Assembly (NCBI GenBank): GCA_030141585.1
Contig: JAQIFP010000003.1
Span: 290,843-349,255 of the forward strand
Direction of reading: 5' to 3'
DNA: 58,413 nucleotides
DNA from: Ophryocystis elektroscirrha
Lineage: Eukaryota > Apicomplexa > Conoidasida > Neogregarinorida > Ophryocystidae
In this document: piece after piece, positions 27,097-42,307 of the stretch
How positions within the stretch are numbered: position 1 is the first letter of the stretch
Layout of the letters: the number at the start of each line of letters is the position of its first letter
Position numbers and translations under genes: made by a program
The notes under the pieces: generated by a model
Seen by the model: the letters and a program-made list of their open reading frames with translations, nothing else
Databases searched by the model: none
What the model was told of the DNA's origin: nothing

Positions 27097-27511
27097 TAAA
27101 AATATTTTTGACACTCTATTCTAGTAATATCTTTTATGGGGCGGTAGTTTTAGTAGTTAATTTGATAATTAAATTGATTTATTTCTAATTTGCCACGATT
27201 ATACTATAAAATTGCAATCATAAAATTATAATGATAGAATTAAAATATATTCTTAATCTAACTTAATTAAGCTGATGCTCAAAATTAAAATATTATTTGA
27301 AAAATAAAATTTTATCGAGTCATTCAGATAAATTGAAATAATATATACTAAAATATAAATATGACAGACATCATGTTGTTATTCTGAAATCAGGCAATGC
27401 TTTCCTAAACACAAAAACCGTTACTCTAATTTTTAATTTATGTAACCCTCAATTGTGTTATAATAAAATTTTTAAATTCCTATAACTCTTGTGCATTAAT
27501 TTTGTTTTATA
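27097..27511. other. Divergent intergenic region
   Basis: AT-rich spacer between the signal-peptide gene and the Sec7-TBC gene. It should hold both promoters. No reading frame or RNA gene is visible. Confidence 0.5.
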
Positions 27512-28556
27512 ATGGATCTGGACATTTTAGAGCTTAAATTCTTACCTTCAGATTTCAGTCTGGAAGAGGTAAACACCTCTATAGAAAATTATTACCAATA
27601 CAAACAAGAAAAGCTGCGTAACATTTTGTTCGAATTGTGCTATAATAATTATATTGAACGATCTTATAATGCAAAAGACCTTGGTATATGGCTTTACCAG
27701 ATAGAAGCAAAAAAAAATACAAGATTTGAAATAGAGGCGTTGATTGAAGTCATAAACAAAACGCGTTACATTAATGATATTAACAATTACTTAAAACGTA
27801 TACAACGTTATTCTATTATGAACGATAGTCCCAAATTTATTGCACTATTTTTTCTATTAGCGGAAGGGTAAATATAATACTCCTGAGAAATATAACAGAC
27901 TTTCTGCACAACGTGTGAGTGAAATATTAACATCTTCTTGTAGTTATAGCCAGTTAGTATTTAAGGAGTATTTAAATTTCTTTGATCTTCAAGATATGCA
28001 AATAGACATGGCTTTAAGGTAATGAAAGTTCACATTATAATTAATACTACAATTGATATTTAGTGAATATATGTAAAATGTATATTCTCTATCAATTACC
28101 AAAGAAATTTTCAGGTTTTTTTTGTCAAGATTTCAATTACCCAAGGAGTCACAAACTATATACTTTGTTATAGAGTGCTTTGTGGACAGGTAGTATAGTT
28201 TATAAATTATTTAATACACAATAATGCGCGAAAAATTAGATATTTAATGATTATTCATACACAAGACTTTTTACCGTCAACTTGGTGCTTTAGATTTGTT
28301 ATATAAAATTCAAAATATATTGAATTAATTAAACAGATATACATATATATATTTACTATACAATTAACACACATATATTGATTTGAGATTAAATTATTTA
28401 GATGTTGATTCTAATCATCAAAATGTAATCAAATATTTATCTCAAAGGTTATTTTTATAATATAGACAAACCTGCTTTCATATTTTTGAAAATACCTCAT
28501 CTATATGTGTTTAACATGTGTAATTGTTCTATTTATAACTTAATTGTTTTAAATCT

Positions 28557-28624
<68 letters not shown>

Positions 28625-31600
28625 ATGATACAGATATATTATTATTATTATTAATATTATTATTATTATTATTATTATTATAATTATTATATCTATATAT
28701 TACTATTATATATGTATTTAACAGCTAACGTATATGAGTCACATGGAATTATGTTATGAATAATTCTGTTTAGTAGCTTTATAAGAATTTATAATAAAAT
28801 GAGTCAAATATAATAAAGTATATAATGTTTCTGACATATAAAGTTGCTTTAAATTTATAATTATTATACCTAGTTTTAAATAGTTATCGCATTTATTTTA
28901 AAACTACAGATATGTAAAATCGAACGGATTAGATATAAGTTTAGTGGATTCTGTTTTTTCAGTTGCCTATGCGCTTTTAATTCTCAATACGTATATATCT
29001 AAAGTTGAATTACCAAAATGCTATAAAATTACAAAAAACAAGTTCCGCAATATGCTTTCAAATACATCAAATTTGAGTATCAACCTAGACCTTGTGTATA
29101 ATAGAGTTTATAAAAAACCTTTTAAAATAAACGATCAAATTACCCGTCTAGAGAAATATTATTCAGCTTTAGAAACAATGTATACAGATACTTCAATATC
29201 CGAGCTAGTCAGCTTCATTTCTTTTCCCGACGTCACATTTTGTCAGGACTTATTACTTACTGGTAATTGATTGAGTTATACGTGTTACTTTAACGTTAAT
29301 TTATATCGTTAATAATTAATTTTATTCAAATAATAGCATAAAAAAAATGCATTTTTAAACATAAAAAAAAATTGTTTAATAATTATTAATTAATAATAGT
29401 TTATTAATAATAATTTATTAATAATAATTTATTAATATTAACTATTAATAATATATAAATATAAAGTTGTCTGAATACATGGATATATATTAAAAAACTT
29501 ATACAACATATACATATATTAATTATAATACACGTCTAAATTAAATTATATTTTTTTATCAATAGCTTAACCGACTTTAATATAGACAACGTTGAAGTAT
29601 TTTACAATAATTCAAATTGGAAAATGAAGTTTGATACAAAACCATTTGTAAAATTAGTAAATAATTCTTCGACAGAATCATTTGAATTAGTGGACATCAT
29701 TAGTATTAAATTGATATCTTCAAAAGTAACTAAGAATATATATAGTCATAATAAATTTTCATTAAATTTCTATTGCTCAATTCACAAAACAACACATAGA
29801 TGCACAAATCTTCATCATTACTTTCAAAACCGTGCTTTACCATGTAAAATCAAAAGTTTTCAGAAAAAAATCAATACCAAACTACAAGTATACTTAATAT
29901 ATTAATATTATCTGAATTCATAGTTAATTAGGTAGATAGCATAATTGTTGACGAAACTTTATCTGACATACGAGAAGCACATATATTGTTGAGCAGTAAT
30001 AATGATATTAAAATAATATTCCCGTTTACCGAAAATCTCAAGAATTTCTTGTGCTACTACCTTACAACAATGCAGTATACTAAATACTTTAAATATACTA
30101 ATAAAACTTCTTCCATGTATAAGTTTAAGGAATCTATAAGGGGTAGGTTTATAAGGCTATATATTCATATTTTAAAATCAAATTACACTTTGAATAAAAA
30201 AAAAAAAAAGAAAATTAATAAACAGAAATAAAATTTTTATCAATGATTAAAACGTGTATACTATAGACTGTAACAAAAAAAATCAATTCAATCCTGACCA
30301 TGAACATCTTATAGATCAAACAAATACTAACGAGGTAATTTTAGTATATATACATAAATAATTTATTTCGATCAATAAAATATTATAATAATATCCATAT
30401 CTGAATAATTATGTAATTTGTAGGTTAAACGTTTAACAAATGATGGCAATTTGCTAATATTTAACTCATATTATACATCTTTATGGATAAATGGATTGAA
30501 TCCTCGGTACAGATTTTATGGCTGGAGTTTCCTCTTTGAAAATTGCGGAATACATCAGAATATAGAGCATTTTATTACTCTATACCAATTTTTACAGTCT
30601 AACGATATTTCTGAAAAACACTCCAATATAGTTCAGCGCAGTATACAAGTAATACAACTAAATTATTTATTTATATTTATTGCAAAAACTTATAATGGAC
30701 ATTATACTACATTACAAATTAAGATTATTATTATTACTATTAATATTATTTTATATATATATATATATATATAGCTATATAATCTATTTTGATAATTATT
30801 ATTTACTATAATAGATACATTTTTGCCACGGCTTCGTTGTAACTCTATAATAAAATAATTTTTAGGAAGTTAAATCATTGCAATTTAAAAGATATCTTCA
30901 AGATCTATATTGTGAGGAAAAAGATAAACTTGTTCAAAAAATCACCGCAAATAAAGTTTTATCTAAATCTTCAATGGATTCAGTTGAAGAGCTTGAAACA
31001 AAGGGATCTTCAATAGCTTCTTTGTTTATCCTATTTAATCAAGTGTTTATACAGTCTGCAAAATCATGCTTTAAAATAGCAAGTATTAACAATTATAATC
31101 AAGAAGTTTCCAAGATAGAATATAGTTCTCAAAAAACAACAACATTCTCCAAGTTTAAATCTCTTTTTAAGTCAAATAAAGGAAAAAAGTACAGGGAAGC
31201 TAATCAATATGAAATAGTTAGTCAAAATAATGAGACACTTATTGATTCGAATAAACTAAAGTCGTGGAATATATTTAGAAAGCAGGATTTCAATTACATT
31301 ATCTTCAGTTTCTTTGAAAACACAATAAATAACAGTTTATTACAAATCAACTCTAAAATTAATTTCTTACCTAGTATGGATTGTGTATTCCCAGCAATAT
31401 ACAGACAAAGTGTTGTAGAAATTGTATATTTCCCCACAAAACTATTACTCTTAAATCATAAACTATTTACACGGTCATTCATCAATGCAGTATACTTCGC
31501 CAAACTTATGGATTCGTCATTTTTCAATAAATGTCTTAAAAGAATAACTTGGAAAAACACAAAGACATCTTTTAATTATGGTATACAGTTATTTAGTAAT

Positions 31601-33370
31601 TATAGAAATAAAAATTGTCTGAGATTATGCAGCCTACCACAATTTCAACCACATCTCCATTGGTATTACTTGTATATGCTAAAGCTTGATAATTGTAATG
31701 ACTATGATGACAAGCAATTGTTATATGGGATGCATTTGCGCATGAAGAAATATTCCATAATTCATTTAACAAATTACTTATTTCTAATAAAAGCAACTTC
31801 AGTATTTATGCATATTCTTTTATATGAGGAAAACTTGTTTGCTGAAAAAATTTATTATTGCATAAAATTTCCAACTATTTCTTGCTATATTGCATATACT
31901 GATCTTTTTAAATATAAAAAAATTATTTTTGAGGTCTCTTATCTAATCTTCATACATGTATTGAGCATGATTGATCAATTTAACAAATACCTGATAAGAA
32001 TATACTTTGAAAATATTCCTCGCATATATTCCATAGGCTATAAACAAAATAATAGCAAATTCGTATGGTTAAAGCATACAAATACTACAAATCCTGAAAT
32101 TCCATATGTCTTTGATATAATAAGTATCAATCTAAAACCTATATACAACCAAAGCGTCAAGTATTTCGATTTTACAGAATTATTTACAACTACTGTGGAG
32201 CTAATTATAAAAATAAAGTCTCACTATTTCGACAAAATTATATTTATTCCTCAAGAAGAATATATTATTGCATTTCTCTTAACATTATTTAACCCAGAAA
32301 TTACGTTCAAGTTTATCATACATATGAATTCGTTGATAGACAGAATAAAACTCTTAAAACTTCTTTCTTCTTCAACTTACATACCGGAATTATCCGCTAG
32401 AGATTCTTTATTTGAAAATCTATGCCACTACAATGTTCCTCTTTTGGTATAAAAAAAAAATATATAAATACATTATCAATTATATATTTACATTATAAAT
32501 TATTTATATATATATATATATATATATTATTAATTATACATATTTATACTATTTATTATATATATATATATTACTAATTATATATACATATTCTTGATTA
32601 TGTATATATTAATAATTATCAAATTAATTTTACAAAAAAATTTATATTATGATAAAAATTATAAAAATTATTAACTTATTATATTATAAGTGAGCTGTGT
32701 GAATATCATGATTTGTCATTCACTTATAATTACATATTCAATTTTAGTATTAAGTTTATCAAGAGTGATAAAAATACAAAATATTGATACCTTCAGTTTA
32801 TGTAAATAAATAGTTATATTAGTATATATTTACATACCTTATATATTAATTTCCGTATAAGGGATGATAAAATAATTTTTGTTATTTAAAAGCATATAAC
32901 ATTATCCTAAATTATTTGTTGAGTATTTTATGCATGATTTAACATATTATACAGTTAAAATGATTTAGATTCAACATTTCAAGATTATTGATTTGAGGTT
33001 AAACTATTTTTTTTACGATTGGCTATCTTCCTTATTCTGTAAGTCATGTTTACCAGTAAAGTATATTGCATGGGCATTCGACTTGATATTGTTATTTGGT
33101 GAATCTGCCATATTTTCTATAGGGCTTTCAATTTTATCTTTATTACAAAAAAAACTATTGGGGTTAGATTATCGAGGATGTTTGTATATATTATTGAATC
33201 GAACCAAAGTGACTCATTCTTTTTTTGAAGAAAACAATTTTAAGTATATTATGTAAATGTGTATATATTAAATCAGGTATTTATTAAATAGATATTGGAT
33301 TACTCCAAAATTTTTTCATGAACAACTTGATGCTGTTCTAGGACACATCAAATTAGAAAATGTATTTTAA
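27512..33370 (+). CDS. Sec7-TBC fusion protein (TBS-type ARF GEF)
   Basis: Eleven exons with matching phases give about 1230 residues. The Sec7 core lies near 110-240: LLAEGLSAQRVSEIL holds the catalytic Glu position (AEGLS, as in the family's T/GEGLxK), followed by FKEYLNFFDLQDMQIDMALR, FLSRFQLPKESQTIYFVIE and AYALLILNTYISK. The usual DLHN after LNT is replaced by YISK. A TBC (RabGAP) domain begins near 525 with SLWINGLNPRYRFYGWSFLF and ends with PLLIQHFKIIDLRLNYFFYD, then LPVKYIAWAFDLILLFGESA. The middle of the TBC region is long and divergent, and the IxxDxxR and YxQ fingers are not evident. Fused Sec7 and TBC domains are known in alveolate 'TBS' proteins, thought to link ARF activation to Rab regulation. 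Its stop is 77 bp from the convergent CNNM gene. Confidence 0.82.
28556..28685. repeat. (TA)n followed by (ATT)n microsatellites
   Basis: About 66 bp of TA dinucleotides followed, after a short GATACAG interruption, by about 50 bp of TTA trinucleotides. They lie within a long intron between the two parts of the Sec7 domain. Confidence 0.95.
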
Positions 33371-33447
33371 CTATTTTTTTATAGTATTTCTAAAAAGCGT
33401 AGAAAAAAAAAAAAAAATCGAATTCATTATGATTATGCGTTTTTTTT

Positions 33448-36400
33448 TTAGTTTAATGAAGCTTTTTTCTGTATTAAAGTGATGTAGTAAGACTCTACAA
33501 TTGTAAAAATTTTAATTCAAAAGTATACCTAATATAGCTTCTATATACGCTTCGCGTGTTATTTGTAAACAGCGTAAAGGTAATGTCATTTTTCTCAAAG
33601 ATAAATCGTCAATTAAATTATGTTGCGCGATAAAATTTGTTCTGTATACGTAATTTTTACTCCATAGATCTAATTCTTCACGGAGCTTGTTTACCAGTTT
33701 CTATATATATATATGTTAAGTACATAAAATAATGTTAATACCTCGATATCAGTCTGTTTATGAATATGAGGTAATTGAAATAACGTTTCTGGAGGTGGTC
33801 CTATAGCCTATAGAAGTTAGAACCGGTTCTTATACTTACTCTAATTCCTAAGACTTTCCAAGGGCCAACAAAAAATTGAATATCATCATCTGGATAACTA
33901 ATTTGTAAAACACCATCTAAAACAACTGTAGTAACATCAGTAGGTTTTTTTTTTTCATATATAGTTTTTTGAGGAAAAATTACGTTAGATCTTTTGATTA
34001 ATTTAGTTAAAGAACATGAAGAGAGATATGGGCCTTTAAATGCAGAGTACATAGTAACCAAATCTTGCACAGCCTCTACTTTGTCAAATGACATCCCAAA
34101 ATGGCGGAATATAGGTATTGTATGATTTACGTCCGTAAGCTCTTTCTTATGATGGCACTGATGCTTTTTCTTCATTTGGCAGCTTTGGGTTCGATTTATT
34201 TTTGGAACCTGTTCAAATTGAGGTACTTCCTCTGAATTAGCAGAGCTGAAATGTAAACTGGTTTGCTCATCATTACATAAGCTTGGAAAATTGGAAGAAA
34301 AATTTGGTTTCTCGCTTCCTGTAATCGTAACGTTAGGGGAAGTTTCACACAGTTGCATGGAACCTTGCTCATATTCGTCAAGAATGTCATCCTATAAAAT
34401 GCATTTTATTATAAACATACAATTTTTTCTGTATAATTTTAGAAATACATATAGTATATAAATTTTTTTTTTTTTTTTAGCAGTATCATAATTTATTTTT
34501 AATATATGTATATGTATTAACAATAAGTTATATAATGCATGTATTATATATTCCACATAAGTAACGATACAATATAATATAATTGTATATAGTATAGATA
34601 ATATATTATTATTAATATAGATATATATTTAAATCAAATATGTATATATTGATAATCTAATCAATAATGCATAAATTAAATTATTATCAATATTTAGTTA
34701 CATATTTATAATATTATAAATATAATTAATATAAAAATTATATTATTGAATTTATATATATATATATATATATATTTTTGAGTAAATGTTGATATGTAAT
34801 TATTATATATAAATATATTTAATATATTCTTTATAATTAATCAACTTATATTCACATAAGAATATATCAATATTTATATATTTCTTATATATTAAAGGTA
34901 TGTTCAATTTTTATTAAACTTATATGTTAATAAAATGTGTAAGATAATCTATAGCTGAACCTGTATTAGTTCTTCAATTATGTCTTCAAGAGTAATTATA
35001 CCGACATGCTTGTAATAAACATCCCCGTTTTCTTTTACCTCTACTTGACGTACTACTGCTAAATGAGACCGCCCTTTTTTAAAGTCGCTTAAAACACTGA
35101 GTAATGACTCATTGATGTCTACAGCGTATACGGGTCGTTTAAGAAGAGGTAAAATAGATTGAATTGGGACTTTTATATCTGGAGAAAGAAGAGCTAGGTC
35201 TTTTGTATATAAAACCCCAATAACACACTGTTCCTGTGTATAATCAAAAATAGGGACACGAGAATAACCCGTATTCACTATTTGTGCTATGATCGCATAA
35301 TTCAATATTGACTTTATATTCAACCCAAATACGTTTTCTATTGGAGTCATTACTGTTGATACTCTTTTTGCAGCAATATCCAGCCCTCCTAGAAGAATTT
35401 GCGCTTCATCAATTTGAAACATTTTAAATTCTTCTTGATAATGTAAGAATAAAGTTTTTAATTGAGCTCGTGTATATTGTTTACCAATGTCCTCACCTAG
35501 ATAAACTTATGATTTCAATAGTTTTTTTTTTTTTTTTTTTTTCTATGATTTTTCGTTAACCTTCAGATTGCACAGTGCATATATTTAACTTAATGTATAT
35601 ATACCTATATAGGTTTATATATGCATATAAATGTATAAATATAATAGCTTTATGGTTAATAATTAGAAATTATATAGGGTCATATACTATATAAAAAAAA
35701 CCATATATAAGGGATGAGCTTTATACACATATTGTTTGCCAATATTATATAAAATAACTTTTTAATACTCATTATTATATTTGTGATGTTCTTTTATATG
35801 CAATAAATTTACCTAAAACTTTGTCTAAGAATATTGAAATAGGTTTGGTAAAAACATAAAAAAGGAAGCTAACAAAATAAACTAGAGGCATGAAGTAATG
35901 TCCCAATACAAGTGTGTATCTTTTGAAGACAATTTGAGGTATCACTTCTCCTATAAAAGTAATAGTGGCTGTAGAAACTACGAATCCTATAACTCCGTTA
36001 GTCATGTCGGAAGTCAATATAGAGAATGCAGTATTTGCAGCAACATTGGATATGACTAATACCATCAATAAGAAGTTGCCATCTTTGCGAAGATAATAAA
36101 TGCTTCGAGCTCTTTTGGCATCTTTTATAACTTGAGCGTCTCCAGATCGCTCGGAAGCAGTTTCAATCAATATTTTGAGTCCCAAAACATCAAGACTCAT
36201 TAACCCCAAAGTAAGTCCGCTAAATACAGCGGATAAAAGTGCCAATATAATAGCAATACATATTTTCAAGGATTTGACTTGTTTTACATACAAAACAACA
36301 GATTCAGCAAAGGAAGTAATGGAGGAAGATGCGATATTAAACAAATTAGATTCTTGGGTTACATTATTATATATTTGTTTACTTATTTTTAGAGTATCAT

Positions 36401-36452
36401 TTATGATAATTGGTTCTGGATTTGATATTAAATAATCACTAATATCTCTCAT
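33448..36452 (-). CDS. CNNM/cyclin-M-type metal transporter (DUF21, CBS pair, cNMP-like)
   Basis: Exon 1 (about 35814-36452) encodes an extracytoplasmic N-terminus and a DUF21 membrane domain of three to four helices, with AIILALLSAVFSGLTLGLMS, LMVLVISNVAANTAFSIL and the EVIPQIVF signature. A second exon (about 34960-35502) carries the CBS pair: VSTVMTPIENVFGL, YSRVPIF, VIGVLYTKDL, SHLAVV and GIITLEDIIEELI. Later exons (about 33448-34390) give a linker and a cyclic-nucleotide-binding-like domain (TDVTTVVLDGVLQISY). This is the domain order of eukaryotic CNNM proteins, implicated in Mg2+ transport at the plasma membrane. The first Met (MRDISDYL) lies in a frame that stays open upstream without another ATG, so a small 5' exon may be missing. 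Confidence 0.88.
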
Positions 36453-36638
36453 AGGGTCTTCATCGAGACCCAGCGCATTTTTCAGTTTATTTTTTAATAT
36501 ATATAATGTAATATTTTAATAAGCATATTTACAAATACAGATATTGACTGTATAATTAATAAATTTTTTAACTGTGCGATTGATAAAATTAGGAAAAACT
36601 GTTTTTATTTATTTAAAAAAAATTGTCAAAGACGTTCT

Positions 36639-39600
36639 TCATGAATCTATATCTAGAAACACATTAATCTTGAAGTACGTTACCTATTTTTCTGGGTGTG
36701 GATATTGCAATATTTGTAAATTGGTTATGCATAGAAACATTAATTATTTGATCTGCTACGTTTTTTAATTCTTCTCGATGAGAAATTGTTATAATCTGAT
36801 TTTTTTCGGAGCATTCTTTAAAACTACAAACGTATTCGCAAATAAATATATCTATTTATATAAAAAAAAAAAAAAAAATAAACTTATTTTATATCCACCA
36901 TATCTTGAATATATATATACTTTAAAAACATTTATAGATATATCCAGAATATATATTGTGATTAGTTGACTTATTATATGTATATTTATTAAGGGGTTAT
37001 TTTATTCTATTAAGTATTATATATTACTACTATTTTACTTGTAATATGTGTATATTACTATAATATATACAAGGTGGTAGAAAAACCGGCATTTCATTAT
37101 ATATAATATGTATTGTATTAGGTATTAGAACAAATATTATTTTAGTACATAAAATTTTATACAATCTTGTTTTTGATAAACATTTGATTGATATATTTTT
37201 TTAAAAAGTACTTTTTTATTTACTATATTGATAATAAACATTACCCCACAGTGAAATATTTTTGACGATTAAATAATAGTCTTACAAATTAGCTACATTT
37301 TCTCGATATTGAGCATCCAAGTTTGCATCAATTTCATCCAGTATATAAAAAGGAACAGAATCAACTCGTTGTAAAGCAAATAGAAAAGCTATCGAAACAC
37401 AAGTTTTTTGACCACCTAAAAAAAAAAAGTAAAAACAAAAAAAAAAGTACCTGAAAGTTGCTCCAAATCTGTATACTCTGCGGAAGGATTAAATTTCACA
37501 GATATTTTGATTCCCGAATACTCATTTTCAATCTTGAAAGAAAATTTGTAATTTTATTATATTACATTGTCTTCCAAAACGCTCTGAGCAATAGGATCTT
37601 TTTTTATAAGTTTCAATATGGATTTGCCATTTGGAACAATTTTTGAGAAAATCTAGAATATTATAAAAATTTTTTATCAAAATATTGCTCTTACAAGCTG
37701 AAACTCTTTATTCATATCATCAAAGAATTTAAGAAACATTTCTTTTTTTTGAGAATCAAATGTTTTTATCAAATTTTCAAGCTGTTTTTCATCTTGCGCC
37801 AACTTATCTCTTTCTTGAGTTAATTTACTTATCTCAGCTGTAAATAAGTTTTTTTTTTTTTTTTTGTTTTACCTTCAAATTCTGAAATCTCTGAAATAGC
37901 TTTGTTGTCATTATAATGAATTTCATTTATTTTCTATTAAAATTTTGACACTGTAGCTGAAGAATACCTTAGATATTTGTGCCAGTTCTTCATTGAGCTT
38001 TACAGAAGGCTGAGCAATATAATGATCCACCAAATCTTTGCTACCAGCTATTTTTTGCTGATTTTGCTGAAGTTCTTCAAAGTTATTTCTACAAAGTAAT
38101 ACATTTCATGAATTTGCACTTTAAGTTTATTATTTCAGAGTATTTTAATTGTTTTTTTGACTCCAAATGAGCTAGGTCTTCTTTATACTCTATATCTTTA
38201 ATTTTCAGTGAGTTCTCGTTTTGTTGTAATTTCAAGGCTTCAGATTTTATAGAGGTTATTTGATCGTTTAAGAAGTCTATTTCATGTTGAACCTTTTTTT
38301 TTTTTTTTTTTTTTTGTGTATTACCTTCGAAACTTCATTTACTAATTTTTCTCTCTCCAACTCTAAACTGAGCATCGGTTCATCAAGAAACACTGTATTT
38401 TGTAGCATTTGTGTTTGAAGTAGAGTAGCTTGAGGTATTAGATTTTCGCTTAAATTTATTTCATGTTGCTGTATTTCGTTTTCCAATTCCTTCAGCTCCT
38501 TTATCAATGTAGGGTTTTCAGAAGGCCTATTGTATTGTAGATATATTAAATGGAAAAAAATTAATTGTTTTGAGAACAGTTTATTTTATCTGTATAAACT
38601 AGCTCATTTTTCATTATACTTAAAGTATATAATCTGATATAAACCTATTAGCATGATAAAGTTGCCACGCTTATAATATATAATATAAATATATATATAT
38701 TATACATTACATATTATATATATGTATAATATTATATATAATATAATATATTTATATATATATGTATAATATTATATATATTATGTTTATATAGATATAT
38801 AAATATATGTATTAAATTCTATAAAAGTAATATAAATTTGTATATATATATATATAAATATAATAATTATTATTATCCAGTATTATATATATATATATAT
38901 ATATACAATAAATATATGTCGATTCCAGTATATAGAGCAACACATAATAAGATGAGATATTACATAATACTTTACAAAATTACATGTGTCGTTCATAACT
39001 ATAATAATTTCAAAAAATGTGTTTATATATATATATATATATATTACATGATTTCTTGGGATTGGTAATAATGATCAAGTCTGCAGGTATATGCACTAAT
39101 TTGTAGGATTTACGATAATGGATCTCTAAGAAATTCTTCAAGCTCAATTTTCCGTTTTACAAGATAATTTAATTCTCTATTGAAATGTCAAAATAATATA
39201 ATTTACATTTCTTGTGCACAAAGTAGGTTTTGGGCGTCTGCTTGAGCAAATTGAATTTCGTTTAACTCTAATTGTAATTTTTCAGCTTCAATTTCGGTTT
39301 GCGTTGTGGACGCCGTCATTTCCAATAATTCAGTCGATAATTTTTGATGAGTTTCTTGCAAATTATGCAATTTGGCTTCAAGATCTTTAATTTGAGAATA
39401 ATATTGTATTCTTATTAGAGCAGGTCGATACCCTCCCGTTATAATTCCATTCTTGAGGCACTAAATACACAATATTGCTTTTTCTTTTAACCAATTGATG
39501 TATTTGATATACATACGCTCAAATTTGCTAATTTAATACATAATTGTTAATATTTGCATATTCATATATATATATATATAAATATATATTGTTAATAATT

Positions 39601-40096
39601 ATTATTATTGTTGAGTATCTGTATTCGATTATATTATATACAAATATATATAACATAATTGTATAGAATATGGTAATCAGGTAAATAAATAATTAAATTG
39701 CTTGTATGAATAATTTTGGTAATTTATTATTATATGGGAACTTTGTTTAAATATTTTCAGCTATATAAAAGTTTGTTTGACTGACCGTATCTCCTTCTGG
39801 TGTTATACAATTAAATCCCTTTTTACTGTATTCGATAGCGGAATCTGAAGAAAACTTTTTTATGTATGTTATTACTGATATTATCAATTAGTAGATAACT
39901 TCCGAAAACTTGTTCAACGGCAGGTGCTACCACATCACTATAAGATATGACTGAAATCAAGGGTCTCATGGTATCTGATTCTGGAGGGTATTTATATTTT
40001 TTCTGTATTTTTCTGCAAACAAGTTTATCTTAATCTTAAATAGATAAAATTCAAATAAAAAGAAGATTATAAAAATAATTTTATATAAATATAAAA

Positions 40097-40142
<46 letters not shown>

Positions 40143-41586
40143 TTTTTTTAAATAAGTTTATATATAAATATATATATATGTATTGGATATATATGCATAT
40201 ATCAGAAATAGGTGCAAAAATATACCTTGTTTCTTCCAAAGGCACTATTGTGGTACTGCCTCCATAATTTTCTTTAATGAATTGAACTAAATCTTGAGCA
40301 GCGTAACGATCTTTAACTAAATAATTGAATAATTGGTTGCCACTAGCTGTCTGAAAGTGTGATTATTAAATTATATTTTAAAGGTTACTTCAACGGGAAC
40401 CAAGTATTTTGGATCTACGGTTATATTCTCCAACAGTGTACCAAAGGCAACTTGGTTATTATCAGAAATTGATCTCCATTTTTCAGCCGCTATATACCGC
40501 GTAAATAAAATTTTATATTTGTACCCAAATATGCATTCAGATTAGATTGTTTCATAGTCTGTTGTAACCTCTCTGCAATAATAAATAAAATATCTATATC
40601 CAATAGATGCCTCACACATACTTTATACTTATTATATTAATATAAGTTCTAAGAACTGTTATGATATATGTATGTAGCCGTATTTTCAATTATAAATATA
40701 TATAAATGCTATTTATCATTATATAATAATTATTTATCTTCAAAATATAGTAAAATAACACATGATAATATATAAAAGTTATTATTTTATATATATGTAT
40801 ATACATATGCTCATATATATGTATCACATAGGGTTTTTTTTTTTTTTTGATTGTTTGGTAATAATTACTAGAAAATTTACCATTCGTTTTTTCCAAATTG
40901 GATCTACAAATTTGCATCTCAGTTGTAACAGACTCTAACTCGGCTAATAGTTTGGATTCTATGGCTCCCTTGGAGTTGAAAATACATTTTTTTCTTTTCT
41001 CAATTAAATCATGTTTGATTTTCTCATTTTTTTCCAAAGTTGCAGTAATTGAGCTTTGCAAAATGTGAATTTGCCTTTCTATATCATTAAGCTATTGTTT
41101 TATGAAACCAAATTAATAAATAACCTTTTTTTTTTCATTAAGAGTATTAGAAGCATCTTTTGTCTAATCAAAGGAAAAATTTACATGAGGAATTAATACC
41201 GAAGTTTTGGGAAGTATTTCATACATGATTTTGTCGTACTTCTTTTTGGAAGTACGCAGTTTATCTTGTTCTACTGCAATTTCTTTTTGAAGATGTTCAT
41301 ATTTTGTTAGATCACTGTAAAAAAAAAGTAATCTCTTTTTTTTTTCTTACTTCATATACGTTGAATTGCTTGATTTCTTTGACTCACTTGTCAATTGTGC
41401 ATCAATGTTCTCCAAATCAAGAGTTAACTACTTATATTTTGAGGTTTTCTATTCACCTACTTTTTTTTTTTTTGTAATGAGTTTTTGTAAATCTTCTTCA
41501 TATATATTTTTTTTTTTTTTAGCTAAAAAACTTTAAAATTAAAAGTAATTTGAAAATATATATATACATTTATATATGAATATATG

Positions 41587-41617
<31 letters not shown>

Positions 41618-42257
41618 TATATTATATATAACTTTTCAATATTTATATTTTATACTAAATAATATATTATAATCATTGATTATAGTGAACATACAAAAAC
41701 AGAATACTAAGCTTAAAGTGTATAATTAAAATTATAATAATAATAATAATCAGGATTATGTATTAACAGAGCAACAGTAATTATCAATCCGATTTATCAT
41801 TTAAAATCTACTTTAAGACAATACCAATATCATAAGTAGTTTTTTGAGAGTCGAGTGTTTGAACTATTCTCGCAGTTTCTTGATTAATTTCTTTAATATC
41901 CATGTCATATTGCTCCAACAACTTCTCATGTTTAATTAACTCTTCTTTTATTTTTGAGATTTTTCTTTCTAAAAATAACAAAATCAGTGTCAAAAATACG
42001 TTTAACAAATTATTTAAAGTTTTTTTAGGATGAACATATATATACACATACACAGTACTATTTATTCACTATATACACATGTAGCGCGACATATTCATTC
42101 TATTTATAACTATAATATATACATAATATATGTAGTGGATTATCATCATTTTTCTTAGTAAACACTAAATATTAGTATATATGTATACACATATATAAGT
42201 ATATGTATTATTTTTATAGTATATTTTTTTCGGAAATATGTATATAAATTGTTTTAA

Positions 42258-42307
<50 letters not shown>

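Noticed and set aside
36574..36969. Plus-strand open frames near the SMC3 end
   Set aside because: They are antisense to the terminal SMC3 exons, which have clear ATPase-domain homology.
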